Positions 30,501 through 43,900 of a stretch of 64,000 nt of DNA are shown piece after piece (position 1 is the stretch's first letter; every line of letters begins with the position of its first letter). A program made the translations under genes and the position numbers. Where the stretch lies: assembly GCF_000524195.1 (NCBI RefSeq), contig NW_020170384.1:1736517-1800516 (forward strand). Direction: 5' to 3'. This stretch comes from Echinococcus granulosus. Its lineage: Eukaryota > Platyhelminthes > Cestoda > Cyclophyllidea > Taeniidae. Below the pieces are notes generated by a model that was not told the origin of the DNA, did no database searches, and saw nothing but the letters and a program-made list of their open reading frames with translations.

Positions 30501-31744
30501 CTAAAAAATTCAGTCCCACTTCACATCACGGAGCACGATTAGTCAATACTCCCCAGAGCAGATAGCCATCAATTAGGTGATAAAGCCATAAAATTTTCGA
30601 GTCTAAACACCTTGGCAACGGATATGAGGGAAAGAATAAATTTTATTACTTGATCAGGTGCTTGCTACTATTAAATAACCCTTTTTAATTTAAAGCTGCT
30701 AAAAAACTGTAATAAAAATAATTCTGGGATGGATATCGGTATAGGTGGAATAAAATCATTGTTTGCACCACCATTGATCTAGCCATTGCAAATTTGAATA
30801 AGCACTCAGAAAAACAAAACTAGGTTTATTTTTATTTGTTTTCAATGCATAGAGGATGTGTTGTAACAGCCTCGTGACGAACCGGAAGCCGTTGGGCTTT
30901 GAGGAGGAAACGCATCCTAAACACGGTTAACCTTGATACCTTCGTCCTCGTTAAACTCATCTACCCTTTCTGAAAATATGAAGACTGAGGCGGGAGGGAG
31001 AAACACTGAGTGTTTCGCAGAACTACCGAGACATTAAGTAGGTGCGAGCTTGACGTTGGCATATTCGCTGATCGTAGGGGTCAAAGTGGTGAGTGAAGGT
31101 AACGACCAATCCAAAGTATTTTTAAAAAGGGTGGATTTAACTCACCACTCTATCGACTTGCTACATGTCTGAGCAATTGATAGGTAACACCAGCTTTTAT
31201 GGTTGTTAGAAATGCATGATGTAGTTATTTCATTCGGTCATGCACTTCTAAAGTAATATAATTTCTGTATAGGAAGATAGATTTTATCGCAAACAAAGTA
31301 CAAGTTTTTAAAAATATCGTTCATTAAATGCACAATGATTGCATCTCGATGTAAGGGCTATCAATCCCTGCCAGCTTACAAATAAACAAGATGCACATCT
31401 TGCGCTTTTTGAGGACTAATGATGAAAGAAAAATTCCTACTTTTGAGTTATTTCGGAATCAAAAATACATTCAAATACTGCTTGGAAAGCGACCAAACAT
31501 TTTTATATGCCTCCGCTTATCTTAAGTAAATAGACGGCAAAAGCTAAAAAGCAACCACTACGTTGGCAACAAAGCCATACGCGAAGGATATCCCACCACG
31601 CAGTTCAGAGACTGAAGTATTCTGGAAGGGAAATAGGCGCCCATTCTCGGGTTTTGCGTGCGTGTGGCCAAAAGTACAATCCTTTGACAAAAACGTTTTA
31701 CGAGTTTGCTAAGAATATGCTTGATTAATCAAAGTATTCCATTA

Positions 31745-31910
31745 CCTCTGTAGCTCGCCGAGACTTCCCAGAAGCCGAAAGAAGACACAACACTATAAAA
31801 GAATATGTATTATTGGAGGATCTACTGGCATAGACCGGAGGCCATCACTTTCAATGGAAGTACAAAGGTGGGGCCTTAAGTCCTTGAGGAACCAAAATGA
31901 AGGGCTAAAT
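31745..31910 (-). repeat. LTR-like dispersed repeat, copy D
   Basis: On the minus strand it reads GTTTATTTAG, CATTTTGGTTCCTCAAGGAC, AAGGCCCCACC, GGCCTCCGGTC, AATAATACATATTC and CTTCTGGGAAGTCTCGGCG. It lies in the same orientation as copies C and E, within 2 kb, which could reflect a broken LTR element or nested insertions. Confidence 0.55.
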
Positions 31911-34900
31911 AAACGACCAAAGTGTTACAGCCTCTAACACTTATCGTAAATGCAGGGGGCAACTAGTTTTGTTCCAATGTAAATATACAGGAAAGGATGA
32001 ACCCTTGAGGAGAAGTTTGTAAACACTTCTATAAATGAGGTGGTGACTAAATTTTTTGCCACCAAAAGTGCTGCTAAGTCTGGACATGATTAGCCCCTGC
32101 AACATTTTATTGTGGGCCTAGACTAGAGACTTGGTCCTTACCGAAAAGGTTGCATCTGAATATCATCGCCTTGTAATAGGTAAGTCCCTTAACTTAGCGC
32201 AGATGAGGCGATAAGCGTTAAAACACAACAAAGGTTGATTTAAGACAGGGATATGAAATAGGGGTGCATTTGGAAAATTATTATAAAAAAAGCCCATTTT
32301 TGTCCATTCAAGCATTATAAATTAGTTTAACAAATAAAAGTTTCTAAAAAATCATTTTCTTGAGCCTGACGACTGGATTTACTGTTAAATTGCTAGACGG
32401 ATCTAAAAGTGCGGTTTTCTTAGGAATTCCCCACTTTTTGAAAGCTGAAACCACCAAATTCATTATTGTAAGGGTATAAATTACTGCAGCCCAAATGAAT
32501 CAAAATAAGTGTCGTGACACCACTCCCTTCACATTCTGACTTACTACCCAGGCATGTTGTTTCAATAAAGGGAGATTCTCCATTTAGATTTTTGTATAAG
32601 TCCTTTCCCACTAACGTAAAAAATAAAAAAGTAGAACGAAATGGAGTCCTTGTCAGGGTTTAATTGAAAAATACACAAAGGATCTCATTCTCGTCGACCT
32701 CAATATTTTTAATGGAACTTGAGGGCATTTCCAAATGCGTTTGTCTACCACACCTCTCCCTCTTTGATATGAGGAGGGAAAGTAGCTTGCATGTAAATCC
32801 AATGTCCACTTTGCGGAGGAATGCAAAAAATCAGTTGCGGAAGTGGAATTAGCTATGATAAGCCTGGTCAGCCTACTAACCAGGCACAACGGTACGTGGA
32901 CTACAAGAAAGTGGCTACCTGCATTGTCCTCCATATTCTTTACAAAGAATAAAATGAACAATTTGGAGTTTTACAAAGGTATTCCTTGGTTAATGTAGAA
33001 TAGAACATTTTATGACATTCAAATAGTGTGATGATAAAGGCCAAATAAGCTATAGTTGGCACGCATCTGTAAAAACAAGTCCAATCTAAGATGAAAGGGT
33101 TAAAAGTAGGCTACCTTCATCATTTGGAATAAATAAATAAAAATTGCAGTTCGTAAGATCTTTCAATCCAAACTGCACATGAAATAACAAAGTGAGATAG
33201 GAGAAGTTCATTAAACTGTTAGCAGAACCAAAACCTTTTGCAGCTTCCGATTCCTTTTATTTACTCACTCTTATGACGAAAACCAAAAAAAAACAGTTGT
33301 AAAAGACGCTTTTCCATGCAATTTGTATACTTTTAGGTGAATGACCATTTTTGTCAGGAATGGTGAAGGCACGCCTTGCTGGAATTTCGTCCTTAACAAA
33401 GGGCATGCATTCATTGTAGGTAGTTAAGGAAGTGGTCATTATTCTCGAGGTCTCGATTTAATCTCTGGAACTTTCATCTATATATGGTACGAAAGTTGGG
33501 CGGATTCAAAGTAACTTCTAAAATCTCCCACGGCGTTGCACCTACTTGGAAAGATGAACACTCACTTTTTTAACCAATAGAGCTACTCAGTGGCTGTCCG
33601 ACTCACCCCACTCACTTTGCAAGCCAACGATGAAAAAATGGTGAAGGGGAGTGGGATGGCAATTTTAAATTGTCGACTTTGAAGACGCCACAAAAGCATT
33701 GTGAGTTGGGTCAATGGTGGCTTGAATGGGCAAGATGATTTTATCAAACCACTGCAATAAACCCATAGCATTATTTTGTTAAACATGCCCATTTTTCAAC
33801 GCCATTACGGAACTTGTGGGCGGAAAATCTGCAGTCAGGCGTTCCCCAGAACATTCCAAGCAAGGAGAGAAAAGGGTTCTGCAGACAAAGTGCACGAGAT
33901 TTTCCCTTTCCGCCTACCTTGCTTTCACATTCTGGGCAAATCTTTACGCCCACATATCGGCCGCGTTTATGCGCCATGAGATGAACACTTCGATAATTTA
34001 TAGGCGAAAGAGGCAAAGGAAAGCACTTAATTTTATTGGAGAGTCATTTGTGCGTTAAACTTGCAAAATGTCAAGTTTCAGGGCTCACTCATTGGGAAAA
34101 TCAAACGCACTGGTTTGTGAAATCATAAAATGCATTTAATTGGTGTCACTTCAAAGCGGGGACTTGTTAACGCTCTGAATCTGAGCTATTTCAACGTGAG
34201 CTAGTGTAAATTATTAATGCATAGAAGGTTTGGGCGGATTTAAATATGGATTACGTGCAGAGTCACCAAGGTATTCAGCGTAATCTAAGTGTTACTGTCT
34301 GCGCTTCTTGTGGTTGCTTCTCCTGTGACTTGTAATAGAGGATACAACAAGGGCTTGGATGATACGATAATTTTACACAGTAAGGAATATGTTCCCAGTT
34401 TTGTTATTGCTACAGTGTGCCGTAAAGTGAATCGGAGTTTTCAATTACCTTGCCTCTCTACTAGACTAACGGCATCGGAAGTGGAACGATTTAAGAGATG
34501 ACGCCGAAACTTGCACAACGATCTACACTACTCTTACTCTAATCGTCGGTCGTTTCTATCAGGGACGTTGGACCCGAAATACATAATAGCTGTGTTTATA
34601 GTACAATAGTGCGCATCCAACCCCGATCTCGTTTGCCTAATGAGGGATAGATTTTAGAACACTGGAGTGAAGTGATTTTCGAAGAAAAAACTTAAGGGAC
34701 TAGGTGGCATACAACCAAAAACGCTTACTGCTACAGAAAATTAATTGCGTTAACAGAATTTTTTATTTCACCATTGAATGAAACATGCGTTTTGCTTTGT
34801 CAAATTAATGAAACATGCTCTTGCCAAGTCATTTACAACCCTGCAACAGTGTGGGCAAAATCACTTAGGGTCAATTCAAAATGTACAAATTCACCTTTAA

Positions 34901-37533
34901 ACTAAGTATTAAGTATTTATCTATTGGAAAATGCAGAATAGCCATTGAAGGTGAAACATTTATGTTTAAGCAGTGGCCAACTCAGAAGCCATGAACGTGT
35001 TTCTACTGGACCTATAAAACCAAGCAGGATTGTGGAAAACACAAATCCTTATGATTGTAGCCATTAGCTCTGGGTTTTGGTCGTTGGTGCATACCTCTGG
35101 CACATTAATGTACCCACACGCCAGTCCATTTCAAGCACCCAACTTGCCAAAGTGGCTTTTCGCCTTCAGTACTTGACTGCTCTTGTTGCGAGATTTCTAC
35201 CACACATAAAATATTAAGGAGTAAAAACTCTTCCTACACCACAAAATACTCTCCGGAAGATGGAATTTCTCTTGAGAAATGTGCGCCTTTTTACTGTTCT
35301 ACTGAACCTTCGAGTCGTAAAAAGTGACAGCATTTTCAACTCCCTCAATTAAATCCGGACTGGCTAGAAGTGAGGAATTTGGCATTGCATTACATCCAAC
35401 TATATTTTCTCACCATTTTATGGGCATGAATAAAATGATTTATATACTTGTTCCCACTTATTGACAGGTTGACCGTGTGAGATGATTCCAAAATGTGGAA
35501 GTGATGAGGGTAGGAACTGTTCCTGTCATAAATATTGATAGTAAATACATTTCTTGATACAAGTCGCCCCCAAAAAATGCACCTTAGAGATTAAAATAAC
35601 CTCTTCATTTCCAAATAATACAAGAATACTTAAGGTAACAACCCGGCATTTTAATGAACATCCTTGTCAAGCACTACCTTGGAGAAGACCCTCATGAAAG
35701 GGCTAACTTCAGCCCCGCCGAGACTGCTTCATACAAGTGATGACCACTGAATCCACAAAACTGTTTAGTCACTACGCCGCGATGGAACATTCCAACGAAA
35801 TTTTCGTGATGGGCGCTCACCTTTCCGTTTTGCCACCATTCCTATATCCTTACGTCTTTATTACCAGAATTGTTAGATTTGAAAGAAAATTAACCCCCCG
35901 CTACCTAACTTTTTAGTGCTATTTTCAAGAGGCTTTACGTTTTAACTCCCTCAATAAAATAGTAGGACTGCGAGGCACCCACCAGATGAAAACGAATCCG
36001 ATTAATCCAGGCGGGACTTCTGGAGAAATGAGTTGATATAATAGACCATTGTTATCTCTTCCAAAAGACCTTTCTTTTAAATGAAGAGCTAGTAATGAAA
36101 AGCGGGGGAGAAGAATGATCATTGTTTTTGTGAGGCATCACAATGACTAATTTTTGTCAACGCTGGAATTCCTGTGTTTCCACCGGGTCAAACGAGACCA
36201 CGTGCCACCGTGGTTACCACTCTCCCCGGATTCTTTGCGCCTCAGTGAACCGCCTCTTGGCAGAGTCCAGGTTTTGTGAGATCCTGGAATCAAAATTGTC
36301 ATTGTAAAGCACTGATGACTGAGGAGGGTATCTCTGGCAAGTGGTTTCAACAACATAAACTATGTCTTAAATGGTCATCCTCACATGAATTTTAACCCTA
36401 TCACTTAGCCGCATGAATTATTCGACCGCAAAGTTAAGATAGCATTTGCAAGTTAAACGAATAGCTACGGGTTCATGTGACGTCGGAACGTTGCGATTGC
36501 CTACTGGCCACACCTCTGTCACCTCCTTCCTTTCGGTATGCACATTTTTTATAAATATCAGCTAGTATGAACTATATTTGGTCGAGGTGCAGCGCCGCCC
36601 AACATCAACTCCACCGCACATGGACAGAACCTTGATTGCCCATAAAGTTGGTGTAGCTGCCGCCGATTGCCGCCTCCCCTACCACCCACCCACTCACTCT
36701 ATCGTCCCATCACATTCCCGTCGGATCCAGTGGGGAAATTAAAAATGTTCCACCGGCTACACTGCACACTGACGGTGCCATTAAGTCCAGTGCGACGCTA
36801 TTTCTGATCACATTGCGTTACTAGGGTATTTTATCGCCTGATTTCAAGGGTGACTGCAACCATCAGGAGGCCTATCTACACTGACACACGGTGGGGGGTT
36901 AAGCAGTGTGCGGCAAAATTCAAGTTGGGTATTTACCGCTATCACGGGAAGAAGGAGGAGGCTGACTCAGATCGCTTGAGTTCCTCGATACATTATTGTT
37001 TGAATAGCCTAACGCTAAAATGAAAAAAAGAAGAAGAAGCAATAAGTAAATAGGCTATTCGAGACGTTTTTTAAATGCTTGGACAAGAATGTAAGCAACA
37101 CTTTTCCTCTAATGTTTACTTTACCGTAGGTTGTATAGTTACTCCAAGATAATTATATTATTTATACCACTATAAAGGCAAATAATTAAATCAGGGGAAG
37201 AAATAATAGGATTAGGAGCGGAACAATGCGTTGCCCTTATCGGCTGGGGAAAAAAATTAGAGAAAGTGCATTTCTAATTTGGTGTCCGAGTTACCATCCG
37301 TAATGTAACAGCATTCACCGCCTCCGATTTTGAAAAGACTTTAAGTATTTTCTTATGGAGATTCCGTCTTCTAATGTTTTGCTGGGGCTACCAAATACAA
37401 AGAATTGGAACCCCCCATAAACAATAAATCATTGTTGACATTTCAGGAGGCAAAAAGATAACCAGAAAGTCAATTAACACATTTGCTCTCGGTGTCACTT
37501 TTATGAGCTCTAACTTTCCTAACTCAGCTCGAT

Positions 37534-37549
37534 GTCATAAATACGTGAC
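37534..37549. repeat. Copy 3 of the 16-bp palindrome family
   Basis: GTCATAAATACGTGAC, an imperfect inverted repeat. The following TTGTGTT resembles the ATGTGTT after copy 1. Confidence 0.45.
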
Positions 37550-37815
37550 TTGTGTTTTTTATCAATTTTCAAAGCGGGTTTCAAAATGCTTGAAGCTAAC
37601 ACAATAAAATGGGTGTAGATGGCTTCTTGGTGGAGAAAAATTACATTTCTTAGGTATCATACAGAAGATGAATGTGTCAGAAAAGTTAACGACAACTAGT
37701 GGAAGCGAAGCGTACGCTGTTTGCGAATGCATTTCGATGTCGATTACACTTGTCTTTTCATATCACAATCACTCTTTCCGAGGCATTGCTTAAAATTCAG
37801 AATTCTAATTGAACA

Positions 37816-37821
37816 TTTAAT
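37816..37821 (-). terminator. Possible polyadenylation signal of the spectrin gene (ATTAAA)
   Basis: The minus strand carries ATTAAA about 110 nt downstream of the stop codon. It is the commonest variant of AATAAA, but no transcript evidence is available. Confidence 0.3.
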
Positions 37822-37931
37822 TGCTGTGGACTTAATAAGCCCTAGGGCTTTCAATATTGGTATGTCATTTTTTGTTCCTCATGAATAAACTTCAACTCTG
37901 CCTAATATGATAGACTAGAAATGGAAAAGAC

Positions 37932-37990
37932 CTATTCACTCTGCATCCACATGTTTTCGATGTCTGGACTTATGATTATAGGAGTAAGGC
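37932..37990 (-). CDS. Spectrin last exon (short tail and stop)
   Basis: After the acceptor ccttgtag, two bases complete Cys, then LTPIIISPDIENMWMQSE and TAG. The phase fits the donor of the previous exon after a 66-bp intron. Retaining that intron also leaves the frame open to the same stop, so either form is possible. Confidence 0.75.
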
Positions 37991-40900
37991 CTACAAGGTA
38001 GTCACTAGTGAATATTCTCCAGCAAGAATCCAGTGGAAGTAATTTCCAGGACTTACAGGATGCAGACCTTAGGCAATCGTACCACCGATTGTAATTGTCC
38101 AGCGTGTTGGCAGCCAGAAGGATCTCCGTGCCATCTTCCAGTTTCATCTGCATGACGTGGGCGTGGGTTTTGCTTGTCTTGGGTAGACAGTGTGAAACTA
38201 CAGCGCCTTGTACATTGAAGACAGCCAGTGGGGCGGTTCCAATTGTAGGGGCTAGAAAACAAGGAACAGATTGAATATTCAGATAGATTTACTTAATGTT
38301 TGAGTGTCAGTTTATATGTAATCAAGTACTTCAATTGCTCCTTAAAAGTGACGCAAGTTAAGGAAATTGTTGATGAAATTCCAGGGTCTTAAAACACCCC
38401 CCAATCAGGTGAGGCATCAAAGTGACTATGACTGAGGTGCTATTTGCCTGATAGAACAAAGAGTTTGGTTATCTTCCAATGAATTTTATTTGCACTAGAA
38501 CAACAATAGACTGACAGTCACATGGATTTGGTGAAAAGAATGAGTCAAAAAATAATAAAGTGATGAGCATTTAGCTGGTTCAATTCTTGTTGACCTCAAG
38601 AAATTGAAAATTTGTAATATATTCTTCAAAAAAGAGTGAATTTCTTTCAAAATAGACACACCGAGTGATGACTTTGGGTAAATGGCTTAAACAAACTCTT
38701 GGATGTAAAAACTAGAAGCTCTGTGTTATCCTGATAGAATGAATTATTTACTCTACTCCATAAAGAACAGATAAGAGCAGATAATATCTTACCATCTGGC
38801 ATGTACTGCAACTCAGAGTAATTAATGCTTTTATCTACCTCTTCTGAGAGCACATTCAGTGAATTCTTAAACGACCTCGTGCGAGACTAATGAACGTAAT
38901 GTCACCCAATTTGTCAAAGTCACCGGCAATCCTATTTATTAAGCACTCAATACACTCACTACTAGATTTCACAGCCCTTAAAATGGTCTTCATTTAAATT
39001 CTTTTTACTTAAAAGTACGGTAAATGCGATTCTCTTCAGCAGAATACATGTCACATATTTGTGACCCAGAGTCTTGAAAGAAAAACAAGGCATCAGATAT
39101 GGGTGGAGTTCCCAATAATCGTATCGAAATTGAGTACCAAGGACTAGAGACAGCTATTTGTTTAATATGAAACAATTTTTATTACGGGATAAGATAGTGG
39201 GGCTTGATTACGAAGAATTATATCAATGACACCCAGACATTTCAATAGCTGGTTTCTACCTAGAAAGCAGAAATTGTATTTTTTAAAAATAAATTCTCAT
39301 TCCTACTTATGCTGATGAACTCCAATAATATAATGTGTAAATTAGTATACAAACGCAAATAATCGTAGGTATTAACGTGGAGCAAACATTCTAGGAAGTG
39401 GCTCTGCTCATTGTTGGCTTAGCAACCATTAATTCTGATGGCCAATTCATTTCGGTCACCTAGAGTGGCCACCACCGATGCGCAAACGCACAAAACAGCA
39501 TCCAGCTCATGTTCATTGCTCACGGGAATCATACCTCCTTCATTCTCATAAAAGCTTAATCGACTGCCCTCCAGAACAGCCCAATTATAGCCAGCCGTTT
39601 GTTCATGAGGCAACCACTTTTTGGTGATACCGCGGTAAGATTTAGGCGCGGCAACAATTTTTCGCGCTAGAGACCCCGTCAAACTGGCTTTCGGTGAGTT
39701 CTCGCCTTGCCTAAGAGACACAGAAGGTGGCCTATTTGCGGAAGCGGCTCCGGAGTGGTCGGAGGTGAGATTTAACTTCATCTCGTTCACCGGGGTGGAG
39801 GATAGATCGCCGGGCGACCAGATGTCGCTTTCGCGAAATGCTGTGCTGTTGGGCGCTTTCGGAGGCAGATCGGTGGCTCTTTCGCGCGTCTGAAGGAGAA
39901 GCGAATAGGTTAGCTCAAATGCAACATGATGTGAGGTATTCTCCGTAATTTCGACCCGCCCAACTGACAGGCGCGCTGGATAAATTATACTTTTGCCTAG
40001 AAAGCCATAACTTAGAAATACACGGTAGTCGATTCTAGTCTTACATGCGTCGAACGTCTACGTCAAGAAAGGATAGCCAGTGTTTAAAACCGTTCTACCT
40101 GAGTAAAACAGGGTCATTCGGGCCGTTTTATTAATAAGATACAACTAGGATCTCGTCCCATTTTTTCACTCTTGATTGAATCCACAGTAAATGTTGAAAG
40201 CGATAAGTGCGCAGTTAAAAATAGGGAATCCCCAAGGGCTCATGCAAGACCGAAAAAACTGTGGCAGAGTTTTAATCTGCAAACTTTGGTTTACCACCTG
40301 AAAACTCGCTGCTGCTCTAAAAATTCCTGTTACAACATAATACAAGCATAAAGCCATTACCCGACGAATTTATCATGTTTTACCATTGGAAGTCCGCGTG
40401 ACAAATGAAAAACAAACATATTTCATAAGTTAACTGCTAATCTGAGCAGGCTTCAGCAGATTTATCCTCTTGGTAAAGGAGAAGATGACTACAAGATCAG
40501 TCTCGTCCAAAGGTGATATAAAACGCCCACCCAGGTCACATTTTGAATGGACTTATAAGCCATCCCAGTTTTCCATAGCAATATCATTTTGACACTGGGT
40601 GCATCACTAAGCAACTCGACTGGAATTCGGAACTATGGTCATAAGGAATGGACTTTAAAGTATATTACTTCTTAAATTTCCATAGTCACATTGAATGTGA
40701 CTTAATGCAGTCTGAGAAACGAGTTTGCATCAGAAACCACCCAAAATTGCCAAAGCAGCAGATGTCAAAGAGAGTTTTGACCGAATGAGAAGCAGGCTTT
40801 GCTTGCGCCCCGAGGAGGCTGAAACACCTTTTTTTGTTAATAGATTGAAACTATAGGAGTTTAATAATATTCGTCAGGGTTACAATAAAATCTCGCATTC

Positions 40901-43900
40901 TTACACAATTCATAACAAGGCAGTTCTCCTCATGACCTATTCCCCGCCTTATACTACACCCTTCACAAAGGCATTAATTACGGTCTAGTTCAAGCTACTA
41001 CGGCCAGTTATCTGGCTACACAACAATAGCCGCAGCTCGTGGGGTAATTTTAGCGTCCCTCCTCGCCCCCCTTTGAAAGCATAAATCGTAAGAAAATCAC
41101 AGCTGCGTATTTTCTCACGTACTGATTTACTGAATCAAGTGAAATATAGTTAGGATATCTTACAACGCAAACACAAGAGATGACGGTTCATCGCCCTTCA
41201 GCTATGCCACTCGATTTATGCTTTACCGAGTATAAGGCTTTAGTGAGGCATCAATCCACCCTAACACACTTACGACCAGCACCTGAAGGTCTTAAAGTAG
41301 GGAAGGGTGGAAGATAAAAAAGTGTGGGATGTCACTATAAGCTTATTTGGCTGCTCTCTCTTTGATATTACCACAACCTGATTTTTCTTGTTTATTTTTT
41401 CCTGGTCAAGAAACACATCAAAATTCCAACAGTACAAAAGGCTTGAAAATTACAAAATAAGAACAGGACGAATTGTAATTTATGATTTTTAGCCCTAAAA
41501 ATTGGACAATGTAAGCCAAACTTGTCAATTAGCAGACACAAATGTTTTAAAGCGTTTTACAATCGTGGCAGGTATCTATCAAAAAAGGCGTGACTGCGGT
41601 GTCGAAATCGTCCCAATGGCAATATATGGAGAAGTGATATTTTTGTCGCTCTCGGGTAGCAGGGATTCCGGATGTTCGAATGCATTGCAGAACGCATCCG
41701 TGATTTACAGACTACCTTTACAATTCATACCTGATCAAATTTTACCTAAGACTTACTTTAAGTAAGATCACAATGCAATCGCATAATGGCTGACCTTGGA
41801 TAGTCAGCCGCATTAGTAGCTCGGTTGGAGTCAAAATCAGCATCTTCCATTAAGCAGTAGATGCTTTTATATCATGCCCATAAGAAATCTTCCAAACTGT
41901 TTAAAACAAACGAAGGGCGGAGGGCATAGCCCCAACTTAGAGGCTTCGAGGAAAACTTGAGAAAGTAAGGTAGCTTTCCTCAGAAAATGAGGCATGTCAC
42001 TTTTGAGAGAGCGAAAATGACCATTCAACTCAAAAATGAATGGAAATACTTTAACCATGGGGCCTTTTTTATGCCAGGAATTTAATTTGAACCAAAATAT
42101 TTTAGATTGAGAAATATGATTTCTTTGCTAATTTTAACTAGACGAGTCGTCTGCTGCCATAAATTGCGCTTCTGAATGGTTTTTGATCTCGCTAACACCC
42201 ACTTCTCTAAAAAACATTACAATATTTTATTCAACACTAAATAAAATTATCTCACCGCAAATGACGGTTTGGCTGACAAGACAGTATCATTTATAAAGTA
42301 ATGGATCAAAATAAGGGAATTTAGTCATGGAGATCGTGCCTGCCAAACAAAATCATGGTAAAGAAAACCTCCTTTGTCAGTGGAGAATCCGTAATTCCGA
42401 TTCCGATATCAAACGCTTACGTTCAAATGGAACCGGTAAATGGTATTTGTGTAAAAACACCGACGTCTTTTGACACTGAAACACACGCTGCACATCAACC
42501 ACGGAAGGATGAAATTGAATGCGTCTCTAATCATATTTCTAGCTATTCAGTTTAAATCTTGGAAGAGTCTGTCACACGCAACCAGTAAACTATCAGTTTT
42601 TATACAAAATCAAATCAAGCATCGCCTGAACTTTCAGAACAACTTTTGTAAAGAAAACTGAAGCAACTACTCCGATCTATGGCAATATTTCATCCCTCAT
42701 TATCAGAAGGTGGAGTTACTAACTCTATACCTCTTGTTTCACAACAAAGATTTGGATTTACCGCGAAGTCGGGGAATGATGCAAGTAAAACACGCAAATT
42801 TATCTGCTGTTTGTCATTCTGGGTACAAAGGCGGATGATGAATTGCAAAAGTAGGTTTCATCCGTACTTATAATTAAACCTTCATTTAGCATTCAGGCAG
42901 GAACTACAATTCGAGCTCTATATTGAATAGTCAAAGATTTAGTTGCGATGTTTTTTGGCAGAAATCGAAAGAAAATCTGCCAAATATTTTCACTAACGTC
43001 ATTACTACTACCGGTACATAAATAAGCCCTATCGAAGGTCTCGGTAGTTTGATGAAGGCAGCCAACTTACGCTAGCTGCGGAGCGACTGTTATAATCGGC
43101 CTGTACTGAACTCTTTGCATCAAGCACCAATGGCGGTGGTTTTGAAATGACTCTGGTTGGAACAGGTGAAAGGGAGGATGATATGGAGACTACTCGTTCC
43201 ATCTTGGGTGTTTCGGTAGTTGAAGGAGCTGGAGAGTCCAAGGTTTCGTTTCCTCTCCTCTTCGAGAAGATTTTTGAACCCCAGCGCTGTGGGGTCCCGA
43301 CCCGTGGTTCTGGACTAGTGATGGTGGGCGTGACGGCGGAAGCAGAAGAGGCGATAGACTCATTTGTGGACTGCCTGAATAAATTTATTAGCTTAGAGTT
43401 GCTCTTCTGACTGGGCGATCGAAGGAGCGGACTGCGGTGTTCCCTTGGCGGCATCGTTGGCTTTATATCCACTACTCTGGAAACAGGCAGGCTGTCAATA
43501 TCGCTGGAATCGCTGCCCCTACGCACAAAGTGCGCGTTTGTCATGCCAAAGGAGTCATTTTGACTTGAGGCTGGAGGAATTACTGGCATGGGAGGCGCGG
43601 CGTGTTGCACACTTTGCTCGACATTTGCTTCTATTGGAGCAAGACTGCCGAAGATGGCTTGAAGATGTTCCTGATTCACTTGCTCAGCTGGGTTTACCGT
43701 GGATGTCGGGTGTTTCGAGCTAGAACTGTAGAATGTAGGTTAAGTCTCCGATAAATGGCTCGTTGGCATTTGCTTGAGACTTTTTATCCTGTCCTAAGGT
43801 ATGGCTTTGGCTTTGCTTCTATTTCTTTGAGTAAATAAATTACGCTAGCGAATTAACCGTCTACCCTAGTGTACTAAGAAGTTAAGCGGAAATGAAACTG

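Larger units (their letters stand above)
24555..37931. other. Intergenic region between the spectrin gene and the small gene
   Basis: About 13 kb in which I see no exon chain. It contains the cluster of LTR-like repeat copies at 27.8-31.9 kb and two palindrome copies, listed separately. Around 36.5-36.8 kb there is a modest GC-rich, C-rich stretch with no reading frame of interest. Confidence 0.5.

Noticed and set aside
33771..34016. Minus-strand frame with a CPEC motif resembling a zinc ribbon
   Set aside because: Only one CxxC pair is present, the rest is random-looking, and overlapping frames on the other strand are equally long.
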